Of a DNA stretch of 10,846 bases, positions 6,695 through 10,846 are shown one piece after another. Position 1 is the first letter of the stretch; every line of letters starts with the position of its first letter. This stretch comes from Bacillota bacterium. Lineage in GTDB: Bacteria; Bacillota; Clostridia; Oscillospirales; Acutalibacteraceae. The notes below the pieces were generated by a model. It saw only the letters and a list, made by a program, of their open reading frames with translations. It was not told the origin of the DNA and ran no database searches. Position numbers and translations under genes: made by a program. Location: positions 1 through 10,846 of the forward strand of contig JAUZPX010000065.1 in NCBI GenBank assembly GCA_030705695.1, written 5' to 3'.

Positions 6695-6904
6695 ATGAAA
6701 AAATTATTCGGCAATCATATTCAAGTCGACTGCCATTATTGTCAGAACACAAAACTTCATGACGAAAATTTCTACAGTTGCAAGCTTGACAGAAAGCTTT
6801 CCAAGGGGAAATGCCGTAAATTTGTGTATGACCCGCTTCTAAGAGTACCTCAAGGTTCACCAATTTTACAAACCTTTGATGCAAAGGATTTTAAACTTGA
6901 CTAA
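6695..6904 (+). CDS. small cysteine-rich protein, probable zinc-binding, function unknown
   Basis: A 69-residue protein with AAGGAG about 9 nt before its ATG, its own promoter and a hairpin after the stop, so it is well supported as a gene. It contains four cysteines, C13-x2-C16-x12-C29-x10-C40, arranged like a small zinc ribbon (DCHYCQ, YSCKL, GKCRKF). This is followed by a conserved-looking FVYDPLLRVPQGSP segment and an acidic FDAKDFKLD tail. There is no signal peptide or membrane segment, so it should be cytoplasmic. It looks like a type of small conserved protein common in Clostridia, but I know no assigned function. DNA-, RNA- or protein-binding roles are all possible. Confidence 0.82.
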   Translation: MKKLFGNHIQVDCHYCQNTKLHDENFYSCKLDRKLSKGKCRKFVYDPLLRVPQGSPILQTFDAKDFKLD

Positions 6905-6908
6905 TTAC

Positions 6909-6945
6909 AAGACCGCCGGTGATAAACCGACGGTCTTAATTTATA
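6909..6945 (+). terminator. hairpin terminator after the small four-Cys gene
   Basis: AAGACCG (6909-6915) pairs with CGGTCTT (6931-6937); after one C/A mismatch, CGGT (6917-6920) pairs with ACCG (6926-6929) around a GATAA loop. The following AATTTATATT is only moderately T-rich. The hairpin lies between two convergent genes and may act in both directions, though the T-tract is poor on the minus strand. Confidence 0.65.
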
Positions 6946-6964
6946 TTAAATTGTAGTATAATCT

Positions 6965-7255
6965 TTAGGCATAGATCGCCACTTTTTTCAGACTCCGTAC
7001 TGCTGCCTGAATATGCCTTGTCACTGTAGAGGGATGAACACTGAGATCTTCGGCAATTACTTTCATTGATTTGCCGTTTTGGTAATATTCCAAAAGGCAA
7101 AAGCGCTGTTTATCTGTTAGCTCAGCTTTAATTGCCATTGCTAAAAGTTTTTTCATTCTTTGGCGTTCAGCGTAATTGTCTCCGCCCATATTATATCGCC
7201 TGACGCTGGCAAGCTCGTCTGTGAAACGATCAAGCGATAGCTTTTTGTTCGCCAT
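6965..7255 (-). CDS. sigma-70 region 4-like helix-turn-helix protein
   Basis: A 96-residue protein whose C-terminal half resembles sigma-70 region 4: LTDKQRFCLLEYYQNGKSMK (residues about 46-65), the recognition-helix part VIAEDLSVHPSTVTRHIQ, then AAVRSLKKVA. The N-terminal half is short, basic and acidic mixed, with no region 2, so it cannot act alone as a complete sigma factor in the usual way. Stand-alone proteins of this kind occur in phages, integrative elements and chromosomes, where they act as transcription factors or split sigma factors. A strong AGGAGG lies 8 nt before the ATG, within the 3' end of the preceding ORF, which it overlaps by 26 bp. The two genes are therefore translated from one message starting near 7567. 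Targets are unknown. Confidence 0.82.
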   Translation of the reverse strand: MANKKLSLDRFTDELASVRRYNMGGDNYAERQRMKKLLAMAIKAELTDKQRFCLLEYYQNGKSMKVIAEDLSVHPSTVTRHIQAAVRSLKKVAIYA

Positions 7256-7493
7256 AGCTTTCGCCTCCTCGTTCCAGTAAGTATTTACCGGTATGATTCA
7301 ACTCGAGATACATTGAATAAAGAATTGTTATGCGTGAATAAAGTTCTTTTTTTCTTTCTGCATTTGCTTCTTTTACTTGATTACGCAACCTCCCTATATA
7401 TTCTTTTATTTCCTCTGCTTCTGCTAAATACTCATTTGCCCATTTATTATAGTCCATATTTTTCATTACAGTATGATACCTGCTGCCTTTCAT
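7230..7493 (-). CDS. small coiled-coil-like protein, partner of the HTH protein, function unknown
   Basis: An 87-residue, strongly helical and charged protein (WANEYLAEAEEIKEYIGRLR, KEANAERKKELYSRITILYS) with heptad-like spacing over residues about 20-65 and no membrane segment. It overlaps the downstream sigma-region-4-like gene by 26 bp, so the two are coupled. No strong ribosome binding site is seen before the ATG at 7493; alternatives are Met10 (7466), which has AGGT about 11 nt upstream, and Met13. A natural inference is that it binds or modulates the HTH protein, for example as the missing part of a split regulator, but nothing in the sequence proves this. I recognise no family. Confidence 0.65.
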   Translation of the reverse strand: MKGSRYHTVMKNMDYNKWANEYLAEAEEIKEYIGRLRNQVKEANAERKKELYSRITILYSMYLELNHTGKYLLERGGESYGEQKAIA

Positions 7494-7537
7494 TGTATTT
7501 CAGCAACCGCTTCATCGATATAGTCAGCTGGGGCCTA

Positions 7538-7549
7538 ACCAAGCTTGGT
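7538..7549. promoter_or_regulatory. 12-bp perfect palindrome in the leader of the HTH operon
   Basis: ACCAAGCTTGGT is a perfect palindrome placed about 18-29 nt downstream of the predicted start (near 7567) of the HTH operon. Its position suits an operator or a small leader hairpin. It could also be chance, as no second copy is seen in the window. Confidence 0.3.
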
Positions 7550-7573
7550 GAAAATCGGCAACCTGATACTTTT

Positions 7574-7602
7574 ATAATAGCATATAAATACGCAATTTTC
7601 AA
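7574..7602 (-). promoter_or_regulatory. promoter of the coiled-coil/HTH operon
   Basis: On the minus strand TTGAAA (7597-7602), a 17-bp spacer and TATTAT (7574-7579), with TGC immediately before the -10 (extended -10). The start is predicted near 7567, with a leader of about 73 nt. The rest of the gene-free stretch 7603-7763 is very AT-rich with poly-T/poly-A runs and short TCGAA-type inverted repeats; no gene is credible there. Confidence 0.75.
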
Positions 7603-7763
7603 TAGATTTTAGAAAATTTGTTCGATTTTTGTCGAAATTACTCTTTTTTTCTAAAATATTTTTTCTTTTTTTACGAAATTCGACATTTTTCTTGTAAACA
7701 AACGTCTCTTCTTTGCTATAATAAAAGTTAAATTTCAAATTGAAGTTAATGATTTGAAAAAAC

Positions 7764-7792
7764 TTGATTTAAGATTTTTGTTATGATATACT
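7764..7792 (+). promoter_or_regulatory. promoter of the tRNA-Gly gene
   Basis: TTGATT (7764-7769), a 17-bp spacer and TATACT (7787-7792), preceded by TGA (extended -10). The start near 7799 is about 12 nt before the mature tRNA 5' end. A second possible promoter (TTGTAA 7692-7697, TGC TATAAT 7717-7722) has a long 19-bp spacer. Confidence 0.7.
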
Positions 7793-7810
7793 AACTTTCA
7801 CAAGAACAAT

Positions 7811-7885
7811 GCGGGAGTAGTTCAGCGGTAGAGCGTCGGCTTCCCAAGCCGAATGTCGCGGGTTCGAACCCCGTTTCCCGCTCCA
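7811..7885 (+). tRNA. tRNA-Gly, anticodon CCC
   Basis: A complete cloverleaf: acceptor GCGGGAG (7811-7817) with TTCCCGC (7875-7881, last pair G-U), D-arm with TTCAGCGGTAGAG, anticodon stem TCGGC/GCCGA around the loop TTCCCAA with anticodon CCC at 7843-7845, T-arm GCGGG TTCGAAC CCCGT, discriminator T and an encoded CCA (7883-7885). It reads GGG glycine codons. It is a single-gene unit with its own promoter and terminator. Confidence 0.97.
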
Positions 7886-7887
7886 AA

Positions 7888-7937
7888 ACCCCTAAGAATT
7901 AGCTTGTTTAAAAGCTTTTTCTTAGGGATGGTTTTTT
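7888..7937 (+). terminator. intrinsic terminator after tRNA-Gly
   Basis: CCCTAAGAA (7890-7898) pairs with TTCTTAGGG (7919-7927), with a further AGCTT/AAGCT stem inside. After a two-base AT interruption GGTT can pair with AACC upstream, and T6 follows (7932-7937). Confidence 0.88.
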
Positions 7938-7968
7938 CTTTTACTTTGCAATAAATTTCATATAAATA

Positions 7969-7992
7969 AATTGTATATACAATTAATATAAT
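7969..7992 (+). promoter_or_regulatory. probable uppP promoter region with a 16-bp palindrome
   Basis: A consensus TATAAT at 7987-7992 lies about 33 nt before the uppP ATG but has no good -35. The bases just upstream (7969-7984) are a perfect 16-bp palindrome, AATTGTATATACAATT, occupying the -35/spacer region, where a regulator could act. The AT-rich composition makes chance palindromes more likely. Confidence 0.45.
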
Positions 7993-8024
7993 TTAGCATG
8001 TTAAAATAAAAAATGAGGTGCGGT

Positions 8025-8852
8025 ATGAATATTCTTCAATCCTTAATTCTTGGAATTATAGAGGGTATAACCGAATGGCTGCCGATCAGCAGTACCGGTC
8101 ACATGATTCTTGCTAATAAGCTGATGGGTATTAACGAATCCGACAAATTCGTCAGTATGTTTCTTGTAGTAATTCAGTTAGGAGCAATCTTGGCAGTGCT
8201 GACAATGTTTTTAAGAAAATTAAATCCGTTTTCAAGCACAAAAACAGACCTTCAAAAAAAGCAGACTTATTCTCTTTGGGGTAAGATTATTGTTGCTTGT
8301 TTACCTGCGGCTGTTCTCGGATTGCTTCTTGATAATTTCTTAAATGACCATTTTTACAATTATATTACCGTTGCCATTATGCTAATAATTTACGGCGTTT
8401 TATTCATATTTGTTGAAAATCGGAACAAAAAACGCAAACCGAAAATCAGCAACTTAACAGAATTGGATTATAAAACAGCTTTGTTTATCGGAGCATTTCA
8501 AGTTTTATCGCTGATTCCTGGTACATCTCGTTCAGGCGCAACGATTTTGGGAGCCATACTGCTTGGAACATCTCGATTTGTAGCAGCCGAGTTTTCTTTC
8601 TTTCTTGCCGTTCCTGTAATGTTTGGTGCAAGCGGGTTAAAGCTTGCAAAGTTCTTAAAAGGAAATCACTTTACTACGAATGAGCTTATAATTTTAGTTG
8701 TTGGAATGGTTACTGCATATGTTGTTTCAGTATTTATTATTAAATTTTTAATGGAATTCATTAAAAAGCACGATTTTAAAGCATTTGGCTATTATCGAAT
8801 CATGCTTGGAATCGTTGTCCTCCTGTTTTTTATGCTCTCAGGTGCTAAATAA
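8025..8852 (+). CDS. uppP: undecaprenyl-diphosphate phosphatase (UppP/BacA)
   Basis: Integral membrane phosphatase converting undecaprenyl diphosphate to undecaprenyl phosphate, the lipid carrier for peptidoglycan and other wall polymers; extra copies confer bacitracin resistance. From ATG 8025 it has 275 residues, within the normal range. Both signature motifs are visible: EGITEWLPISSTGH (13-26, with the conserved Glu residues and His26) and PGTSRSGATI (165-174, with catalytic Arg169). Several hydrophobic spans follow the BacA pattern (about 44-62, 88-104, 115-130, 151-160, 190-205, 219-240, 253-272). The ATG at 8013 is rejected because GAGGTG, the ribosome binding site for 8025, lies within its first codons. 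It stands alone, with a strong terminator downstream. Confidence 0.97.
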   Translation: MNILQSLILGIIEGITEWLPISSTGHMILANKLMGINESDKFVSMFLVVIQLGAILAVLTMFLRKLNPFSSTKTDLQKKQTYSLWGKIIVACLPAAVLGLLLDNFLNDHFYNYITVAIMLIIYGVLFIFVENRNKKRKPKISNLTELDYKTALFIGAFQVLSLIPGTSRSGATILGAILLGTSRFVAAEFSFFLAVPVMFGASGLKLAKFLKGNHFTTNELIILVVGMVTAYVVSVFIIKFLMEFIKKHDFKAFGYYRIMLGIVVLLFFMLSGAK

Positions 8853-8858
8853 AAATTT

Positions 8859-8892
8859 AACAGCGTTTACTTAAATGTAAACGCTGTTTTAA
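8859..8892. terminator. bidirectional terminator after uppP
   Basis: A perfect 12-bp stem, AACAGCGTTTAC (8859-8870) with GTAAACGCTGTT (8877-8888), has a TTAAAT loop and is followed by TT and an AT-rich tract. On the minus strand it is followed by AAATTTTTATT, so it can serve the convergent gene ending at 8911 as well. Confidence 0.85.
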
Positions 8893-8910
8893 ATTTTAAT
8901 ATTAATATAA

Positions 8911-9396
8911 CTACATCATTAGTCCAAAATATTTATTGAGGCTTTCAATTAAATTATAAAAATCAGATGAATTTTTGGGGTCTGCACCTGATACAAAATT
9001 TTCAATATAATAATTTTTGTCATTCATGGTCATACAAATGTTCCAGCTGTTTTCTTTACTTGACAGTGTAGAGCTATTTTTATCAGATAGCTTTTCCTGC
9101 CCAGATTCAAGCTCTTTTTGAGTTTCTATATACTGTGTCATTTGGTTATCGGTTAGCTTTAGAACTTTTTCGTTTTCTGGTCCGGGAAGTATATAAAGAA
9201 GTGTTACTGTTCGATCAAGATTTATAGAAATGTCATATTCTGTTTGTGTTTTGTTGTTCTTCATGGTTATGTACGCCTGCGTCATATCACCTGGAACATT
9301 AAAAAGTTTAAATATAAATACACCAAAACATAAAACAATGACCGCCGCAATGATTCTGTTGCAGACTATTTTGTTATTTAATAAAATTTTTATCAT
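8911..9396 (-). CDS. single-pass membrane protein of unknown function
   Basis: Predicted 161-residue protein: a short basic N-terminus (MIKILLNNKIVCNR), one hydrophobic segment (about 15-30, IIAAVIVLCFGVFIFKLF) and an extracytoplasmic domain of about 130 residues. The domain has beta-rich stretches (AYITMKNN, TEYDISINLDRTVTLLYIL), a Ser/Lys/Asn-rich central part and SWNICMTMNDKNYYIENF near the end. I recognise no family. The frame is open upstream to 9507, but the promoter TTGACA-17-TAGTCT (9425-9453) lies within that extension and GGTGAG precedes the ATG at 9396, so the shorter start is chosen. It converges with uppP and diverges from the mgtA leader. Confidence 0.75.
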   Translation of the reverse strand: MIKILLNNKIVCNRIIAAVIVLCFGVFIFKLFNVPGDMTQAYITMKNNKTQTEYDISINLDRTVTLLYILPGPENEKVLKLTDNQMTQYIETQKELESGQEKLSDKNSSTLSSKENSWNICMTMNDKNYYIENFVSGADPKNSSDFYNLIESLNKYFGLMM

Positions 9397-9424
9397 TCGC
9401 TCACCAATTTTTAATTCTAATAAA

Positions 9425-9453
9425 AGACTACACCTTGCAAACAACTTTGTCAA
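9425..9453 (-). promoter_or_regulatory. promoter of the single-pass membrane protein gene
   Basis: On the minus strand a perfect -35 TTGACA (9448-9453), a 17-bp spacer and TAGTCT (9425-9430), a weak -10. The start near 9418 gives a 22-nt leader to the ATG at 9396 and argues against the longer upstream reading frame. Confidence 0.6.
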
Positions 9454-9512
9454 TACGGCAATTTGCTGCATAAAATAAAATGAAGTGTGCAAAAATATAA
9501 CATTCAATTTGC

Positions 9513-9541
9513 TTGACTTTTTTTTCGATTTTTGTTAAATT
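9513..9541 (+). promoter_or_regulatory. promoter of the mgtA leader transcript
   Basis: TTGACT (9513-9518), a 17-bp spacer and TAAATT (9536-9541) with TG at 9533-9534 (extended -10). The start is predicted near 9548, so the leader ORF's AGGAGGTG begins almost at the 5' end of the RNA and the 5' UTR of mgtA is about 375 nt. Confidence 0.7.
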
Positions 9542-9565
9542 AATAAAAGCAGGAGGTGAAAACAC

Positions 9566-9667
9566 ATGAAAACCGACGAACATCCTCGAAGTAGGACAGG
9601 TGTAACATATTTTTCAGGCTTAACAACAATCGTGGGTGTTGTGAACGTTTCATGCCGTTTTCATTAA
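9566..9667 (+). CDS. 33-residue leader peptide upstream of mgtA
   Basis: ATG 9566 to TAA 9665-9667, preceded by a near-ideal AGGAGGTG with 7 nt spacing, the strongest ribosome binding site in the window. The peptide starts MKTDEHPRSRTG, so an acidic pair and a proline come within the first seven residues. A moderately hydrophobic middle follows (YFSGLTTIVGVVNVSC), then RFH. It is weaker than a typical membrane span. It lies in the long leader of an MgtA-type ATPase, before two intrinsic terminators, and its last codons contribute to a hairpin and to a segment complementary to terminator 1. This suggests a regulatory leader peptide in the manner of MgtL of enteric bacteria, though without sequence similarity to it. 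It might instead be a small protein acting on the pump. Confidence 0.7.
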   Translation: MKTDEHPRSRTGVTYFSGLTTIVGVVNVSCRFH

Positions 9668-9674
9668 ACACCCA
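9633..9674 (+). promoter_or_regulatory. hairpin spanning the end and stop codon of the leader ORF
   Basis: TGGGTGTT (9633-9640) and AACACCCA (9667-9674) form a perfect 8-bp stem. Inner pairs TGAACG with CGTTTTCA extend it with a two-base bulge. A ribosome finishing the leader ORF would cover the stem, while one that stalls or falls off early would let it form. Confidence 0.5.
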
Positions 9675-9734
9675 AGCTAAATTCACATTAAAAAGTCAGA
9701 ACCATTAAAATTGCTATATATACAAAATCATAAG

Positions 9735-9775
9735 AGCCGAGCGCTTACACGTTTAAACGGCTTTCTTGTTTTTTG
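9735..9775 (+). terminator. intrinsic terminator 1 in the mgtA leader (attenuator candidate)
   Basis: AGCCG (9735-9739) pairs with CGGCT (9758-9762), with partial extension AAG/CTT below, followed by TTCTTGTTTTTT. The 18-nt loop holds the palindromes AGCGCT and CGTTTAAACG. The 3' arm (AAACGGC, 9755-9761) is also complementary to GCCGTTT at 9654-9660 in the leader ORF, an alternative, antiterminating pairing. Confidence 0.65.
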
Positions 9776-9838
9776 TGCGTTTTACATGATTGATTCTGAA
9801 ATTTTAATATGTATTTATCCTATACGATATGATTGATT

Positions 9839-9860
9839 GCGCCTGAACGGCGCTTTTTTT
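9839..9860 (+). terminator. intrinsic terminator 2 in the mgtA leader
   Basis: GCGCC (9839-9843), loop TGAAC, GGCGC (9849-9853), followed by T7 (9854-9860): a compact all-GC stem with an ideal T-tract, 62 nt before the mgtA start codon. Because no other gene ends here, it must either attenuate mgtA or isolate it from the leader transcript. No convincing new promoter was found between it and mgtA. Confidence 0.8.
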
Positions 9861-9922
9861 ATTGCAAAAAGCACGCTATGTTCACCACAAACTCAATAAA
9901 AACAGAGAAAAGGGTGATTAAC

Positions 9923-10846
9923 ATGCGCAAAAAAAATGTAACAAACAAAATTAACAACATTGAGAATATTGCAGTTAAATATGCAAAAATTCAAAAAGAC
10001 GATATTTTTGCTGAACTTAATTCCACACAAAAAGGATTGACTGCTGAAAACGCCGAACTTCGACTTGAAGAAGAGGGGCTCAACGAAATTAATTACGGAA
10101 AAAATCAACCTTGGTTTATGCGTCTGATTCTTTCCTTTGCAAATCCGTTCAGTCTTGTTCTTGTATTTGTGGCAGTGGTAACTATCTTTACAGATGTACT
10201 TTTTTCACGTGAAAAATCTTGGGCAACTGTCATAATAATATTTTCGCTTATTGTTATTTCAAGCCTGTTGCAGTTTTTTCAGGAATCAAAATCAGATAAA
10301 GCCGCTGAAAAACTAAAAGCAATGGTTTCATCAAACGCCGCTGTTATGAGAGACGGCATTGTGCGTGAAATGCCGATGCAGGAAATCGTTCGTGGAGACA
10401 TGATTCATCTTTCCGCAGGCGATATGATTCCTGCCGATGTAAGAATTTTGTCGGCAAAAGATTTGTTTATAAGTCAGGCGGCTCTCACCGGTGAAAGCGA
10501 ACCTGTCGAGAAATACGACAATTTACTTAACGCTTCGTCAACCGCACTTGAAGCTTCCAACATTGCTTATATGGGTACAAACGTTTTAAGCGGCAGTGCA
10601 ACCGCTATTGTAATTGAAACAGGAAATAACACGTATTTCGGCTCGATTGCCAAGGATCTGACAGGTCACAGAGCACAGTCAAGCTTCGAAAGAGGCGTTG
10701 CAAACGTAAGCAAAATTCTTGTTCGTTTGATGATGATTATGGTTCCTATAGTTTTTGTCATAAATGGTTTAACAAAAAACAGCTGGATTGACGCACTTCT
10801 CTTTGCGCTTTCTGTCGCAGTAGGTATTACCCCTGAGCTGTTGCCG
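9923..10846 (+). CDS. mgtA: magnesium-translocating P-type ATPase, MgtA type (partial, N-terminal 308 codons)
   Basis: P-type (class IIIB) ATPase importing Mg2+ across the cytoplasmic membrane; the reading frame is still open at the window end. Visible in order: a basic, Lys/Asn-rich N-terminal tail, a cation-ATPase N-domain (TQKGLTAENAELRLEEEGLN, about 39-58), the MgtA-like NPFSLVLVFVAVVTIFTDV membrane hairpin (M1-M2), FFQESKSDKAAEKLKAMVSS, actuator-domain strands with MRDGIVREMPMQEIVRGDM and GDMIPADVRIL, the LTGESEPVEK loop and, at the end, ALLFALSVAVGITPELLP, the M4 signature typical of MgtA/MgtB. The phosphorylation site DKTGTLT lies beyond the window. AGGGTG stands 6 nt before the ATG. 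Expression is probably controlled by the leader with two terminators. Confidence 0.93.
   Translation, partial: MRKKNVTNKINNIENIAVKYAKIQKDDIFAELNSTQKGLTAENAELRLEEEGLNEINYGKNQPWFMRLILSFANPFSLVLVFVAVVTIFTDVLFSREKSWATVIIIFSLIVISSLLQFFQESKSDKAAEKLKAMVSSNAAVMRDGIVREMPMQEIVRGDMIHLSAGDMIPADVRILSAKDLFISQAALTGESEPVEKYDNLLNASSTALEASNIAYMGTNVLSGSATAIVIETGNNTYFGSIAKDLTGHRAQSSFERGVANVSKILVRLMMIMVPIVFVINGLTKNSWIDALLFALSVAVGITPELLP

Noticed and set aside
7535..7738. 67-codon minus-strand open frame rich in Lys and Asn
   Set aside because: It has no ribosome binding site, contains the promoter of the HTH operon and arises from poly-A/T DNA.
7811..7885. tRNA-Gly as an attachment site of an integrated element carrying the HTH pair
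   Set aside because: No repeat of the tRNA 3' end, integrase or element boundary is visible in the window.
9397..9507. N-terminal extension of the membrane protein gene to ATG 9507
   Set aside because: The TTGACA promoter lies inside it, and the ATG at 9396 has a better ribosome binding site and gives a clean membrane anchor.
9785..9835. 16-codon ORF (ATG 9786) and a possible second mgtA promoter (TTGATT 9790-9795, TATACG 9821-9826)
   Set aside because: The ORF has no ribosome binding site and the promoter elements are 25 bp apart.
9668..9840. M-box (ykoK) Mg2+ riboswitch in the mgtA leader
   Set aside because: I looked for the conserved M-box segments and found none; the region is AT-rich with only the hairpins described. 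A covariance-model search would settle it.

Overview
The window looks like a chromosomal segment of a low-GC Gram-positive bacterium of the Clostridia, perhaps Oscillospiraceae/Ruminococcaceae. The basis is AT-rich intergenic DNA with sigma-A-type promoters (several with a TGn extended -10), GAGGTG/AGGAGG ribosome binding sites, and the conserved Firmicute order SRP RNA - dnaX - ebfC (yaaK) - recR. No transposase, integrase or CRISPR array is visible. The family placement is inference.

Layout. 1-98: the 3' end of a + strand gene that enters from outside. 117-2421: a leftward operon of a membrane-anchored GH25 muramidase, a TPM-domain lipoprotein and an unrecognised soluble protein, with an overlooked 37-codon membrane-peptide ORF just upstream (2478-2591). 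2711-5634: promoter, SRP RNA, dnaX, ebfC and recR rightward, closed by a bidirectional terminator at 5691-5721. dnaX carries an in-phase A AAA AAG slippery heptamer with a -1 frame stop five codons later, the same layout as the E. coli tau/gamma switch. 5720-6547: pgeF leftward, probably starting at TTG. 6695-6904: a small four-cysteine protein rightward. 6965-7493: a leftward, overlapping pair made of a coiled-coil-like protein and a lone sigma-70 region 4-like HTH protein. 7811-7885: tRNA-Gly(CCC). 8025-8852: uppP (undecaprenyl-diphosphate phosphatase). 8911-9396: a leftward single-pass membrane protein of unknown function. 9513-10846: a long leader followed by the first 308 codons of an MgtA-type P-type ATPase.

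The region most worth attention is the mgtA leader (9513-9922). It has a good promoter, a 33-codon ORF with a near-perfect ribosome binding site and an acidic, proline-containing N-terminus, a hairpin over that ORF's stop codon, and two tandem intrinsic terminators. A 7-nt segment near the ORF's 3' end is complementary to the 3' arm of the first terminator. This is the architecture expected of leader-peptide attenuation for Mg2+ homeostasis, and no M-box riboswitch is apparent.

Several genes concern the cell envelope (GH25, PgeF, UppP) or DNA replication and repair (DnaX, EbfC, RecR). Apart from dnaX-ebfC-recR and the two leftward operons, the genes appear to be separate transcription units, each with its own promoter or terminator.
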